Of a stretch of DNA of 64,000 nt, positions 26,575 to 36,425 are shown in pieces. The translations under genes and the position numbers were made by a program. The notes under the pieces are model-generated. The model did no database searches. It was not told the origin of the DNA and saw nothing but the letters and a program-made list of their open reading frames with translations. Source of the stretch: Chroococcidiopsis thermalis PCC 7203. Lineage in GTDB: Bacteria > Cyanobacteriota > Cyanobacteriia > Cyanobacteriales > Chroococcidiopsidaceae. Each line of letters opens with the position of its first letter. Position 1 is the first letter of the stretch. The stretch covers positions 3,274,336 through 3,338,335 of the forward strand of contig NC_019695.1 in NCBI RefSeq assembly GCF_000317125.1, given 5' to 3'.

Positions 26575-28032
26575 TTACGCATCACCACTCGCGGGTAGAG
26601 TGACGGTAAAAATCGTACCTTGTCCGAGAGTACTTTCGGCAGTAATTTGTCCTTGGTGGTTGGCAACAATCGCAGCCGCAATTGCTAAACCCAGTCCCGA
26701 ACCTGTTGATGCTTGTACTGCTTGCGATCCTGTCGCGTGAGTCCGAGCAGGATCGACGCGATAAAAGCGATCGAATAAGTGAGGTAAAGCAGTTTCGGGA
26801 ATACCAATACCCGTGTCTTTAACTTTGACTTGAAGGCGAGAAGAGAGGAGCGAATGGTAGGGGCGCGCAGCAGTGCGCCCGTACAGAAGGGGCGGAGAAA
26901 AAAGTTCTTTGTTAGTAGAGATATGTTGTAGCTCGACCCGAATTTCACCACCTTCTGGAGTGTAATGTATAGCATTACCAATCAAGTTTGTAAATAATCG
27001 TGCTAGTTGATTCCAGTCTCCCTGGAGGGTAAACCAATCGTCTTCGGTTTTTGTCTCCGTTGGTGCGGTTAAATCTAGGAAAATTTTGATCTTCTTTTCT
27101 GCTGCGGCGAATTGCTGTTCTTCTACTACTTCTATTAATAGTGCGTCTAAGGGACAGGTAGAAAATTGTGGTTGAACGATCCCGCTATCTTGACGTGCTA
27201 GAAATAATAAGTCATCCACGAGACGACCGAGGCGTTTAGTTAATCGTTCTACTACTTTTAACTGTTGTCCGTATTTTAACGAGCCTGCGCCTTGTCCTCC
27301 GGCTGAATCTAATTCTGCTAAAGCGACTTGAACGTTAGTTTGAATTAAAGCGATCGGGCTTCTCAATTCATGGGAAGCATCAGCAGTAAATTGTTTCAAA
27401 CGTTGATAAGAATCTTTGACGGGTTCCATTGCTTTGCCCGAAAGGAACCAACCGCAAAGCGCTACGGAAACGAGCATCAATCCAATACCCAAAATTAAAT
27501 CGAAAGCGAGTTGCTGACTTGGTTTAGTGACTTCAAACCAAGGATGACTGACGCGCAAATATCCTAAAACTTGTCTTCCAATTTGGATTCTTTCGGTGAC
27601 TTGTCTGAGGAGGAGTGAGGAGTGAGGAGTGAGGAGTGAGGGAGTGTTTTCTGTGTCTTGATGGTGACTAATTTGAACGGTTTCACCCGTGCGATTAGGG
27701 TGGAGGGGAATATCTAAAGGTGCGGTAAAAGTTGACCAGAGTAGTTCTCCAGTGGGGCTAAACCATTCTAAATCGATGCGATCGTCATCAACTGTATCGG
27801 CATTATCTCGAAAAGAAGCTTCAATATTCAACCGTTGTCCGCTTTCTGGGGAAATTGGTTCGATGACCAGCGATCGCCCAACAACTTCTACGACATGATT
27901 TAAGGTATCGTCAATCCGTTCGATCAGGGTATTGCGGACGTACCAATACATCCCACTGGCAAATAGGAGCAGTAGGATAGCAGTAACGGCTGTATACCAA
28001 AGTGCTAATCGGCGACGAGTGGTTTGGAACAT
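26575..28032 (-). CDS. Membrane sensor histidine kinase with repeat-derived insertions
   Basis: 485 residues from ATG 28032. Transmembrane helix LALWYTAVTAILLLLFASG (about 9-30), periplasmic sensor region, second helix (ILGIGLMLVSVALCGWFL), then HisKA with H-box SHELRSPIAL (near 220), N-box LIGNAIHYTPEGG (near 350), G1 DTGIGIP (near 407) and G2 GSGLGLAI (near 447). The longer frame to 28134 only reads a nonamer repeat (CLPCLPC) and is rejected. Two repeats lie inside the gene in frame: a GAGTGAG heptamer array in the sensor region (about residues 129-142) and a palindrome between N-box and G1 (about 383-392). No response regulator gene adjoins it. Signal unknown. Confidence 0.9.
   Translation of the reverse strand: MFQTTRRRLALWYTAVTAILLLLFASGMYWYVRNTLIERIDDTLNHVVEVVGRSLVIEPISPESGQRLNIEASFRDNADTVDDDRIDLEWFSPTGELLWSTFTAPLDIPLHPNRTGETVQISHHQDTENTPSLLTPHSSLLLRQVTERIQIGRQVLGYLRVSHPWFEVTKPSQQLAFDLILGIGLMLVSVALCGWFLSGKAMEPVKDSYQRLKQFTADASHELRSPIALIQTNVQVALAELDSAGGQGAGSLKYGQQLKVVERLTKRLGRLVDDLLFLARQDSGIVQPQFSTCPLDALLIEVVEEQQFAAAEKKIKIFLDLTAPTETKTEDDWFTLQGDWNQLARLFTNLIGNAIHYTPEGGEIRVELQHISTNKELFSPPLLYGRTAARPYHSLLSSRLQVKVKDTGIGIPETALPHLFDRFYRVDPARTHATGSQAVQASTGSGLGLAIAAAIVANHQGQITAESTLGQGTIFTVTLPASGDA
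26857..26884. repeat. 28-bp palindrome (family B) inside the histidine kinase gene
   Basis: GTAGGGGCGCGCAG followed by CAGTGCGCCCGTAC, a near-perfect 14-bp inverted pair. On the minus strand it is read as YGRTAARPY inside the kinase ATPase domain. Confidence 0.85.
27605..27645. repeat. GAGTGAG heptamer array inside the histidine kinase gene
   Basis: About five tandem GGAGTGA units, read on the minus strand as SLLTPHSSLLLRQ in the periplasmic sensor region. Confidence 0.8.
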
Positions 28033-28200
28033 TAAATAGGGATAAGGGGTAAGGAGAAGAAAGAGGGGACAAGGGAGACAAGGGAGAGGGGGGGGACAAG
28101 GGAGACAAGGGAGACAAGGGAGACAAGGGAACAAACGGAGAAAACCGCAAACGATAAATGACCTATTACCGATTACCTATTACCCATTACCAACAACTCA
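28033..28200. repeat. Nonamer array and TATTACC heptamers between divergent genes
   Basis: A GGGAGACAA/GGGGGACAA nonamer run (about 28066-28130) is followed by ATTACCT-type heptamers (28159-28192). The remaining 150 bases before devB show no GTA-N8-TAC NtcA-type site. Confidence 0.75.
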
Positions 28201-28356
28201 TACAAATGACAAATTATAAACTACGAGTCAGAAATAATGGACTGCAAAATATTTCGGTAGTAGCATGGCGATTAGCTCGATAAGAGAGGTTGTTGTCACT
28301 GCTGAGGTAGTCAAGAGGGAACGCTAAAACAAATTACATCGGCGGATGTCGAGATT

Positions 28357-29520
28357 ATGATTTTCAAGGAGTTAAAGCCCAGACGGGGTTGGATTATAGG
28401 TGTGACTGCGGGGGCGATCGCGATCGGTTTAATTGGAATCGGAGTCACTCAGTTGAGAAATTCCGAGCAAAACAAACCAACAGCATCTCAGACTCCTGCA
28501 CCTCTACCTCAAAAGGTAACAGTTGTTGCCCTTGGACGACTAGAACCACAAGGGGAAGCAATTCGCGTTAGCGGTCCGAGTGGCGAGCGAATTGGCAAAT
28601 TACTAGTTTCGCGGGGCGATTTGGTCAAGGTAGGGGCAGTTATTGCTTATTTAGAAAGTTACGATGAGAGGCTGGCGGAAAGAAATTATGCTGCTAGTCA
28701 ATTAGCTGAAGCGCGGGAGAGACTAAAAGCATCAACTGCATACGCTCAAGCCCAAATCCAAGAAGCTCAAACGCGAATTCAACAGGTCAATCGCCCCGGA
28801 ACTTTTGAGGTAGAGGCGCAAAGAGCAACTGTTAGGCAGATAGAAGCAGAGTTAGCTTTAGCACAAACTGACTTACAACGCAACCAAAACCTTTATCAAG
28901 AAGGCGCGATCGCCAAGCAAGAATTAGATCGGCAAGTCAGTCAGACACGCAGCTTGCAGGAACAACTCAACAACGCCAAAGCCTCCTTGATTCGGCTGGA
29001 AAATGCCGTGAAAGCGAATTTGGGCAATGCAGAAGCTCAACTGAAGTCAGAGCAAGCAAATTTACCGTTATCTCAAGTCCAAGTTGCAGCGAGATCGGCA
29101 GCACAAAATTTGAAATTAGCCGAAGCGCGTTTGCAGCGAACAATTATCCGCGCCCCCAGAACTGGCAGAATTTTACGGGTTTTTGCCTATCCTGGGGAGG
29201 CGATCGCCAATGATGGGATTGTAGAAATGGGCGATACGCGCCGGATGTATGCTGTAGCTGAGGTGTATGAATCTGATGTGGGGTTGGTAAAAGTCGGGCA
29301 GAAGGCAACGATTACCAGTCGTAACGGTGCTTTCGCTAAACCCATAACCGGAGAAGTTTCGGAAATTGGCTGGCAGATCTTTAAAAATAACGTTCTCGAT
29401 GACGATCCGGCGGCTAATGCCGATGCACGGGTAGTAGAAGTGAGAGTGCTTTTGGATGATAGTCAAACAGTAGCAGCTCTGACCAATTTACAGGTAGATG
29501 TGAAAATTGACGTGAAATGA
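28357..29520 (+). CDS. devB: DevB-type membrane fusion protein of an ABC exporter
   Basis: 387 residues. An N-terminal membrane anchor (GWIIGVTAGAIAIGLIGIG), the lipoyl-like half VTVVALGRLEPQGEAIRVS, a long alpha-hairpin with QTRIQQVN...LRQLESL-style heptads, and the closing beta-barrel segment RAPRTGRILRVFAYPGEAI. DevB-type HlyD adaptors link the inner-membrane DevCA complex to a TolC-like channel; in heterocyst formers the system exports envelope glycolipids. The substrate here is unknown and no tolC gene is in the window. It overlaps the next gene by ATGA. Confidence 0.88.
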   Translation: MIFKELKPRRGWIIGVTAGAIAIGLIGIGVTQLRNSEQNKPTASQTPAPLPQKVTVVALGRLEPQGEAIRVSGPSGERIGKLLVSRGDLVKVGAVIAYLESYDERLAERNYAASQLAEARERLKASTAYAQAQIQEAQTRIQQVNRPGTFEVEAQRATVRQIEAELALAQTDLQRNQNLYQEGAIAKQELDRQVSQTRSLQEQLNNAKASLIRLENAVKANLGNAEAQLKSEQANLPLSQVQVAARSAAQNLKLAEARLQRTIIRAPRTGRILRVFAYPGEAIANDGIVEMGDTRRMYAVAEVYESDVGLVKVGQKATITSRNGAFAKPITGEVSEIGWQIFKNNVLDDDPAANADARVVEVRVLLDDSQTVAALTNLQVDVKIDVK

Positions 29521-30671
29521 GGACTCCGATCGCCTGGTTGAATTTGGTACACGAAAAAACGCGGTTAGTTGTGGCGATCGCTGGAGTTGCGTTTGCGGTC
29601 ATTCTCGTATTTATGAACTTGGGTTTTTTGGGTTCTCTGGCAAAATCTGCCAGCCAAATGTACGAGCAAATTAATGCCGATATCTATCTGCGATCGCCTT
29701 TAGCTTTAGAAATTAGCAGTACCAAACCCTTTGCGATCGAGCGGATCTATCAAGCACGAGGAGTTAACGGTGTAGAAAGAGCTATGCCACTCTATTTAGG
29801 TTATCTCCAGTGGCGCAACCCCGAAACTCGCCTGAGTCGGGCGATCTTTGCCTTTGGAATCAACCCCAACGATCCAGTATTTTTAATTCCAGAATTGGAT
29901 TCTCCGGCAAATCGAGCCGCGCTTCTACGTCCAGATACCGTTCTGTACGATCGCCTTTCCCGCCCCGAATACGGGACGCAAACAATTGGCACGATGACAG
30001 AAGCGCGATCGAGAGGAATTGGCAGAAAAGTCACAATTGGCGGTCAATACACCTTCGGCGGTGGATTTGCTGCTGATGGGACTTTAATTATGAGCGATCA
30101 AAACTTCCGCCGCTATTTCGATCCCTTTCCGCTCAACCGCGTCAGTTTAGGACTGGTGAAACTGCGATCAGATGCAGATAGTGTTGCAGTTGTCAACGAA
30201 TTGCGGCGAATTTTGCCCAAAGATGTCGAAGTGATTACGAAAGCAGACATCATCCAGCGCGATCGCGCCTACTGGATTGGGGCAACTTCCACTGGCTTTA
30301 TTTTTGGTATGGGGGTGATTGTCTCCTGTATTGTCGGTGTCGTCATCGTCTATCAAATCCTCTACACCGACGTTTCCAGCCACTTACGGCAATATGCCAC
30401 CCTCAAAGCAATGGGTTATCGCAGCCGAGTTTTATGCGCGATCGTCATTCAAGAAGCAATTATTCTTGCCCTTCTAGGTTACATTCCAGGCTTCGCTATC
30501 TCCCTCGGTCTATACGATCTCACCCTCAGAGCCACTAGTGGAGGTCTACCAATTGCAATGGAACTCGAACGCGCTATTCTCGTGCTGCTACTAACGATCC
30601 TCATGTGTACCCTCTCCGGCTTGGTCTCCTTGCAAAAAGTCATCAACGCCGATCCTGCTGAAGTCTTTTAA
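29517..30671 (+). CDS. devC: DevC-type FtsX-family ABC permease (first copy)
   Basis: 384 residues. Helix near the N-terminus (LVVAIAGVAFAVILVFMNLG), a large MacB-like extracytoplasmic domain, and three C-terminal helices including ISLG and YATLKAMGYRSRVL, typical of DevC/FtsX permeases. Its start is inside the devB stop. A second, diverged permease follows 110 bases later. Together with devA it forms the energised inner-membrane part of the exporter. Confidence 0.88.
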   Translation: MRTPIAWLNLVHEKTRLVVAIAGVAFAVILVFMNLGFLGSLAKSASQMYEQINADIYLRSPLALEISSTKPFAIERIYQARGVNGVERAMPLYLGYLQWRNPETRLSRAIFAFGINPNDPVFLIPELDSPANRAALLRPDTVLYDRLSRPEYGTQTIGTMTEARSRGIGRKVTIGGQYTFGGGFAADGTLIMSDQNFRRYFDPFPLNRVSLGLVKLRSDADSVAVVNELRRILPKDVEVITKADIIQRDRAYWIGATSTGFIFGMGVIVSCIVGVVIVYQILYTDVSSHLRQYATLKAMGYRSRVLCAIVIQEAIILALLGYIPGFAISLGLYDLTLRATSGGLPIAMELERAILVLLLTILMCTLSGLVSLQKVINADPAEVF

Positions 30672-30781
<110 letters not shown>

Positions 30782-31954
30782 ATGCTTCCCCCCCGTCACA
30801 CTCCTTTGGCTTGGTTCAATTTGACTCATGAAAAGCGCCGCTTGCTGACCGCCGTTGCAGGGGTGTCTTTTGCCGTGTTGTTGATGTTTATCTTTCAAGG
30901 GTTTGAAAATGCTTTGTACGACAGCCAAGTACAACTGCTAAAACGGCTCAATGGAGAAATTCTGATCGTCAATCGGCTCAAGTACAATATGTTCGTACCA
31001 GAGCAATTTGCCCGCAGACGACTTTACCAAGCACAAAATTTTGAGGGTGTAGTTGCTGCCTATCCTTTTTATACAACTACAGGCGATTGGAAAAATTCTG
31101 AAACGAAAACCATCCGACCATTGCGAGTCATTGCTTTCAATCCTGATGACCCTGTATTACCTCTGCCTGGAATTTTACAAAATCGGGAGGCGTTGAAGCT
31201 ACCTTGGACGGCACTCATTGACGACCAATCGCGATCGGAGGTGGGACCAATTGCGCCAGGTACAATTACCGAACTTTCGGAACAGCAAATTCGGTTGGTA
31301 GGAACTTTCAGTTTGGGAACTGACTTTGCTTCGGGAAATGGCAATGTTGTTATCAGCGACCAAAATTTCTTACGCTATTTTGCTAATTTGGCTCCAGAGG
31401 AAGACAGTCGCACGCTCAATACTGTCGATATTGGACTGTTAAAAGTGGCGGAAAATGCCGATGTCGATGCGATCGCATCTGCACTGCGCCAGCAACTACC
31501 GCAAGATGTCGCCGTGTGGACGAAAGCCGAGTTCGTGCAAAAAGAATTAAGCTACTGGCAAGAAAACACGGCAATTGGCTTTGTGTTTTCTTTGCTAACA
31601 ACGATGGGTTTTTTTGTCGGGATTATTTTGGTTTATCAAATTTTGTATACGGATGTAGCAGAACATTGGGCAGAATATGCCACGCTCAAAGCGATCGGTT
31701 ATTCTAATTTTCACCTGCTAGGAATCGTGTTGCAGGAATCGGTGATTCTCGTGTTTTTTGGTTTTGTTCCAGGATTTTTTATCAGTTTGGGACTATATAG
31801 TTTGACAGCTAGTTCTACAGGTTTGTTAATGCAAATGACTTGGGAACGAGCAATTAATATTCTGATTGCTACCTTTATTATGTGTTTGATATCGGGCGCG
31901 ATCGCCGTGCGTAAAGTTCAAGCGACAGATCCGGCGGAGGTATTTGGTTCGTGA
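30782..31954 (+). CDS. devC: DevC-type FtsX-family ABC permease (second copy)
   Basis: 390 residues, same architecture as its neighbour: N-terminal RLLTAVAGVSFAVLLMFIFQG, soluble domain, and C-terminal helices with YATLKAIGYSNFHLLGIV and KVQATDPAEVF. The two copies are clearly paralogous yet diverged throughout, so this is not a recent duplication. A DevC1-DevC2 heterodimer is a reasonable inference. Confidence 0.88.
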   Translation: MLPPRHTPLAWFNLTHEKRRLLTAVAGVSFAVLLMFIFQGFENALYDSQVQLLKRLNGEILIVNRLKYNMFVPEQFARRRLYQAQNFEGVVAAYPFYTTTGDWKNSETKTIRPLRVIAFNPDDPVLPLPGILQNREALKLPWTALIDDQSRSEVGPIAPGTITELSEQQIRLVGTFSLGTDFASGNGNVVISDQNFLRYFANLAPEEDSRTLNTVDIGLLKVAENADVDAIASALRQQLPQDVAVWTKAEFVQKELSYWQENTAIGFVFSLLTTMGFFVGIILVYQILYTDVAEHWAEYATLKAIGYSNFHLLGIVLQESVILVFFGFVPGFFISLGLYSLTASSTGLLMQMTWERAINILIATFIMCLISGAIAVRKVQATDPAEVFGS

Positions 31955-32047
31955 ATAAGATCCGTAAATCAAAAGTCAAAAGGCAAAAGTCAAAATTTTT
32001 CTATTGCCGACTCCCGAGTCCCGACTCTCTGCTATACGTGACAGCTT

Positions 32048-32788
32048 ATGACAGATAAATTTGCTGTTATAATTCGCCGACTCAATTATTATTTTGGGCA
32101 GGGCGATTTACGTACCCAGGTATTGTCCGACATCAATCTCGATTTACCCAAGGGACAAATCGTGATTATGACTGGTCCATCGGGTTCGGGGAAAACAACT
32201 CTTTTGAGTTTAATTGGAGCCTTGCGATCGGCTCATGAAGGGAATTTATTAGTATTAGAAAAAGAATTAGTCGGACTCAACAAATCTCAATTGGTAGAAA
32301 TACGACGGAATATTGGCTTTATCTTCCAAGCACACAATTTATTTGAATCTCTGACTGCCTCGCAAAATGTAGAAATGGCTGTGGAATTAACAAATAACTG
32401 GCGAGAAAAGCGCAAATTAGCAGTAGAGATGTTGAGTCAATTGGGTTTAGCTAACCGCGTCGATTATAAACCCAATGCCCTATCGGGAGGACAAAAACAA
32501 AGAGTCGCGATCGCCCGTGCTTTAGTCAATCAACCGCAACTAATTTTAGCAGACGAACCCACTGCTGCTTTAGATAAAAAGTCGGGGCGCGAAGTCGTGA
32601 CATTAATGCAAAAACTAGCTAAAGAGCAAGGGTGTACGATTTTAATTGTCACTCACGACAATAGTATTTTAGATGTTGCCGATCGCATTATCAACTTAGT
32701 CGAAGGTCGCCTGGAATCAGACGAAAATTTAGAGAATTTTGTCTCCCATCGCGATCCGAAAAGCCTCGATCGGAGAATGTTTAGTTGA
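32048..32788 (+). CDS. devA: DevA-type ABC transporter ATPase
   Basis: 246 residues with Walker A GPSGSGKTTLLSLIG, Q-loop FIFQAHNLF, signature LSGGQKQRVAIARAL, Walker B LILADEPTAALD and switch histidine TILIVTHDNS. It belongs to the LolD/MacB-like group that pairs with FtsX permeases. Separated from the second permease gene by 93 bases containing heptamers, but same strand and evidently the energy unit of this exporter. Confidence 0.93.
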   Translation: MTDKFAVIIRRLNYYFGQGDLRTQVLSDINLDLPKGQIVIMTGPSGSGKTTLLSLIGALRSAHEGNLLVLEKELVGLNKSQLVEIRRNIGFIFQAHNLFESLTASQNVEMAVELTNNWREKRKLAVEMLSQLGLANRVDYKPNALSGGQKQRVAIARALVNQPQLILADEPTAALDKKSGREVVTLMQKLAKEQGCTILIVTHDNSILDVADRIINLVEGRLESDENLENFVSHRDPKSLDRRMFS

Positions 32789-32799
32789 TGCAAGAGTCG

Positions 32800-32829
32800 G
32801 TAGGGGCGGGTTTCTAAACCCGCCCGTAC
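32800..32829. repeat. Collapsed family A element (inverted ends only)
   Basis: GTAGGGGCGGGTTT and AAACCCGCCCGTAC are separated by only CT, giving a 30-bp near-perfect hairpin without the usual interior. It lies just past the devA stop. Confidence 0.75.
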
Positions 32830-32870
32830 AGGAGTCGGAAGTCGGGTGTAGAGATGTTACATGTTCGGGT

Positions 32871-32898
32871 GTAGAGACGTTACATGTAACGTCTCTAC
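32871..32898. terminator. 28-bp palindrome (family C) between convergent devA and acs
   Basis: GTAGAGACGTTACA followed by its exact complement, preceded by a half copy at 32849-32866. It occupies the convergent gap and could form a terminator hairpin for both strands, but no T-run adjoins it. Confidence 0.55.
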
Positions 32899-32911
32899 AT
32901 CAGCCGATTTC

Positions 32912-34882
32912 CTAAGCGCCTTCCCTTAACTTATCCAACACGCTACGATCTTCGAGAGTAGAAGTATCCCCAGAAACTTCTTCACCTGCGGCTAGAGAAC
33001 GGAGTAACCGCCGCATGATTTTCCCCGAACGGGTTTTGGGTAAAGAGTCGGTAAACCGGATTTCGCCAGGACGCGCGATCGCCCCAATTTCATTCACGAC
33101 GTGCTGCTTGAGTTCCTTGTTCAACGCCTCGCTGGGTGTTATCGTCCCTTCTAGGGTGACAAAGGCAACGATTTCTTCTCCTTTCACCTCATCTGGCTTA
33201 CTCACGACAGCGGCTTCAGCTACCGCTGGATGAGACACCAAGGCTGACTCAACTTCCATCGTCCCTAAACGGTGTCCGGCTACGTTAATCACGTCATCGA
33301 CGCGACCCATCACCCAGTAATAACCATTTTCATCCCGTCTCGCTCCATCTCCAGCAAAGTAGATGTACTGTCCATCTTTGGGGGGGATGTGTTCCCAATA
33401 GGTACGACGGAAGCGGTCGGGATCGTTGTACACTGTCCGCATCATTCCAGGCCAAGGGTGACGCACGACTAAATAGCCACCGTTATAATCGCCGACGGGG
33501 TTGCCTTCTAAATCTACGACATCAGCCAAAATACCAGGGAAAGGACGAGTTGCCGAACCAGGTTTAGTAGGAATTGCCCCTGGTAAGGGTGTAATCATAA
33601 TACCCCCTGTTTCCGTTTGCCACCAAGTATCGACAATCGGACAGCGTTCTCCCCCAATAACGCGGTGATACCACATCCAAGCTTCGGGGTTAATCGGTTC
33701 GCCTACCGTTCCCAGTAAGCGTAGGGAAGAGAGATTTCTGGCTTTGGGCAAGTCTTCGCCCATTCTAATAAAAGCGCGAATCGCCGTAGGTGCAGTGTAG
33801 AAAATATTCACGCCGTATTTTTCAATTACGTCCCACATACACCCAGGATTAGACGAACGCGGCGCACCTTCATACATTAGCGTAGTTGCACCGTTAGATA
33901 GGGGACCGTAGACGATGTAACTATGTCCGGTAATCCAACCTACATCAGCCGTACACCAGTAGACATCAGTATCTTGCAGGTCGAAAATCCACTTAGTCGT
34001 CATGTGGGTGTAGAGGTTGTAACCTGCTGTCGTGTGTACGACACCTTTAGGTTTACCCGTGCTACCGGAAGTATAGAGGACAAACAACATATCCTCGCTG
34101 TCCATCGGTTCGGCGGGACAATCTGCCGATATGCCTTTTTCTAAATCGTGCCACCAACGATCGCGCCCTGCTTCCATGTGAACTTGTTGTGCCGTACGCT
34201 TGACAACGAGGACGTTTTCGACTGTAGAGACGGCATTATCAGCTAAAGCTTTATCAACTTGATCTTTAAGCGGAACGATCGCATCTTTACGCCAACCGCC
34301 ATCGGCTGTCACGACTAACTTAGCTTGAGCGTCATTCAGGCGATCGCGCAAGGCTTCGGCGCTGAAACCACCAAAGACGACGCTGTGAGGTGCGCCAATT
34401 CTGGCACAGGCTAACATGGCGATCGCGGCTTCGGGTATCATCGGCATATAAATTCCGACAAGATCGCCTTTTTTTACCCCTAACTGTTTGAGGGCATTGG
34501 CAAATTTACAGACTTCCCGATGCAGTTGCGCGTAGGTAAGGGTACGAGAATCGCCTGGTTCGCCTTCCCAGATCAAAGCAGCTTTGTTCTTACGCCAAGT
34601 GGTAAGGTGGCGATCGAGACAATTGTAAGAAATATTTATTTTGCCACCGACAAACCATTTCGCAAACGGCGGTTGCCAATCTAACACCGTGTCCCATTTT
34701 TGGAACCAATGCAATTCTTTTTCCGCTAGTTCTGCCCAAAATTGCTGTGGATTGGCTTTGGCTTTGTTATAGAGTTCTTCGTATTCGTCAAAACTTTTGA
34801 TGTGTGCTTTTTGTGAAAATTCTGCTGGTGGTTGAAATAAACGCTTTTCTTGCAGGATGGATTCAATCGTGATTTGTGACAT
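32912..34882 (-). CDS. acs: Acetyl-CoA synthetase
   Basis: 656 residues, normal length. It activates acetate to acetyl-CoA through an acetyl-adenylate. Visible: P-loop-like [16 protein letters not shown], the substrate pocket [13 protein letters not shown], and the C-terminal catalytic lysine in [13 protein letters not shown], which is the usual site of regulatory acetylation. Begins at ATG 34882 ([14 protein letters not shown]). It supports acetate scavenging and does not obviously belong to an operon. Confidence 0.97.
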   Translation of the reverse strand: MSQITIESILQEKRLFQPPAEFSQKAHIKSFDEYEELYNKAKANPQQFWAELAEKELHWFQKWDTVLDWQPPFAKWFVGGKINISYNCLDRHLTTWRKNKAALIWEGEPGDSRTLTYAQLHREVCKFANALKQLGVKKGDLVGIYMPMIPEAAIAMLACARIGAPHSVVFGGFSAEALRDRLNDAQAKLVVTADGGWRKDAIVPLKDQVDKALADNAVSTVENVLVVKRTAQQVHMEAGRDRWWHDLEKGISADCPAEPMDSEDMLFVLYTSGSTGKPKGVVHTTAGYNLYTHMTTKWIFDLQDTDVYWCTADVGWITGHSYIVYGPLSNGATTLMYEGAPRSSNPGCMWDVIEKYGVNIFYTAPTAIRAFIRMGEDLPKARNLSSLRLLGTVGEPINPEAWMWYHRVIGGERCPIVDTWWQTETGGIMITPLPGAIPTKPGSATRPFPGILADVVDLEGNPVGDYNGGYLVVRHPWPGMMRTVYNDPDRFRRTYWEHIPPKDGQYIYFAGDGARRDENGYYWVMGRVDDVINVAGHRLGTMEVESALVSHPAVAEAAVVSKPDEVKGEEIVAFVTLEGTITPSEALNKELKQHVVNEIGAIARPGEIRFTDSLPKTRSGKIMRRLLRSLAAGEEVSGDTSTLEDRSVLDKLREGA

Positions 34883-35197
34883 AGCGATCGCTGTAATCGT
34901 TATTGCTACTAAAAACCATTCTGAATGCAGATTTACCCGAAATTGTTTTGATTTTCGTTAAGATGGGCGACTACCCGTATTCGACAATTGTAGTCAGATA
35001 GCTCCATCACTATTTGCGATCGTGAAAGTTGTAGCTGGAACAAAGCTGGCTGTGAATTATCCGGTTGAGAACGCGATTTCAAGCGATCGCAACGCCTAGC
35101 CTACTCTCCCTCTCTCCCGCTCAACAGGTTAAGCTGAATGGAAGAGTCATATTTTGACAAGCTGTATCTGTAGGGTCTTCAGGTTTAAAAACTGTTA
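34883..35197. other. Divergent intergenic region between acs and the TerC-family gene
   Basis: 315 bases that must hold both promoters. A TTGACA hexamer (35154-35159) lies upstream of the TerC-family gene, without a convincing -10. I looked for the conserved core of the manganese yybP-ykoY riboswitch and did not see it. Confidence 0.4.
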
Positions 35198-35932
35198 ATG
35201 ATAGACGAAATACTAAATTCCCCATATCACGCCAGCATTGAAACCGCCGCAGTCTTAACCATTTTAATCTTTTTAGAGGCGGTACTCTCGGCTGATAATG
35301 CGATCGCTCTCGCGGCGATCGCCCAAGGACTAGAAAATAAAAAACTCGAACGTCAAGCGCTCAATCTCGGCTTAGTAGTTGCCTTCGTGCTGCGGATTGC
35401 CTTAATCTTGACAGCAACTTGGGTACAGCAATACTGGCAGTTCGAGCTATTAGGTGCGCTTTATCTACTGTGGCTAGTATTTCAACACTTTACCTCAGCA
35501 GAAGACGAAGACCACCTGCACCACGGACCTCGATTTCAAGCGCTTTGGCAAGCTATCCCCATCATTGCCTTCACAGATTTAGCATTTTCTCTCGATAGCG
35601 TCACTACAGCGATCGCAGTTTCTCAAGAACGCTGGCTGGTACTGACGGGGGCTACTGTTGGTATTATCACCCTCCGATTCATGGCAGGTTTATTCATTCG
35701 CTGGTTAGATGAATTCACCCACTTAGAAGATGCCGGATACATTACCGTTGCCTTAGTAGGATTGCGGCTGATGCTGCGGGTAGCTAACGATGCTTTAGTA
35801 CCCCCAGAATGGTTAATGATAACCGCGATCGCGCTGTTATTTCTCTGGGGCTTTTCCAAACGCAATGTTGAGGACTCTCCTGAAGCGATCGTACCTACAG
35901 AAAATAAAGAAAAGGCTGAAGTACCGAAGTAG
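35198..35932 (+). CDS. TerC/YkoY-family integral membrane protein
   Basis: 244 residues with about seven membrane helices. The signature acidic motifs EAVLSADNAIALAAIAQGL (about 28-46) and FTDLAFSLDSVTTAIAV (about 127-143) define the TerC family, members of which export manganese or protect against metal stress. Substrate inferred only from family. A basic/polar tail follows the last helix. Confidence 0.88.
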   Translation: MIDEILNSPYHASIETAAVLTILIFLEAVLSADNAIALAAIAQGLENKKLERQALNLGLVVAFVLRIALILTATWVQQYWQFELLGALYLLWLVFQHFTSAEDEDHLHHGPRFQALWQAIPIIAFTDLAFSLDSVTTAIAVSQERWLVLTGATVGIITLRFMAGLFIRWLDEFTHLEDAGYITVALVGLRLMLRVANDALVPPEWLMITAIALLFLWGFSKRNVEDSPEAIVPTENKEKAEVPK

Positions 35933-35941
35933 TTGCTATAT

Positions 35942-35969
35942 GTAGAGACGTTACATGTAACGTCTCTAC
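35942..35969. terminator. 28-bp palindrome (family C) between convergent genes
   Basis: GTAGAGACGTTACA and its exact complement fill nearly the whole 43-base gap between the TerC-family stop (35932) and the ndk stop (35976). It has the same sequence as the copy at 32871. Confidence 0.6.
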
Positions 35970-35975
35970 AACTCC

Positions 35976-36425
35976 CTACTCCTTAATCCACGGAGTCAAG
36001 CTAGGTTCCCAACTCGCTAGTTCTTCTTCCTTAAACCAGAGGCTAACTTCCTGTTGGGCAGTCTCCGGTGCATCGGAGCCATGAATGATGTTACGCCCAA
36101 TGTTAACGCCATAGTCGCCCCGAATTGTTCCTGGTTCTGCTGTTAGGGGGTTAGTAGCACCGATCATCTTCCGCGCTGAAGCAATAACTCCATCGCCTTC
36201 CCAAACCATCGCTACGACGGGACCCGAAGTGATAAACTCGACTAAACCTTGGAAAAAAGGTCTTTCTCGGTGAACGCCATAATGCTGCTCGGCAAGTTCG
36301 CGGCTGACTTTCATAAACTTCATCCCAACCAGGGTAAAGCCTTTAGCTTCAAAACGACGAATAATTTCACCGACTAAACTTCGTTGTACGCCATCAGGCT
36401 TAATTGCTAAAAATGTGCGTTCCAC
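35976..36425 (-). CDS. ndk: Nucleoside diphosphate kinase
   Basis: 149 residues from GTG 36425 (read as [12 protein letters not shown]), the standard NDK length. The frame can be extended to ATG 36449, but AAAGGA lies upstream of the GTG and homologues start here. It balances NTP pools by phosphate transfer through the active-site histidine H115 in [15 protein letters not shown]. Other hallmarks: KPDGVQR and [17 protein letters not shown]. Confidence 0.95.
   Translation of the reverse strand: MERTFLAIKPDGVQRSLVGEIIRRFEAKGFTLVGMKFMKVSRELAEQHYGVHRERPFFQGLVEFITSGPVVAMVWEGDGVIASARKMIGATNPLTAEPGTIRGDYGVNIGRNIIHGSDAPETAQQEVSLWFKEEELASWEPSLTPWIKE

Noticed and set aside
28033-28134. N-terminal extension of the histidine kinase (CLPCLPC)
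   Set aside because: It is the reading of a nonamer array; the first membrane helix directly follows ATG 28032.
28135-28356. NtcA-type site before devB
   Set aside because: No GTA-N8-TAC motif with a suitable -10 could be seen; heptamers occupy much of the region.
34975-35197. Manganese (yybP-ykoY) riboswitch before the TerC-family gene
   Set aside because: The conserved core sequences of this riboswitch were not found.
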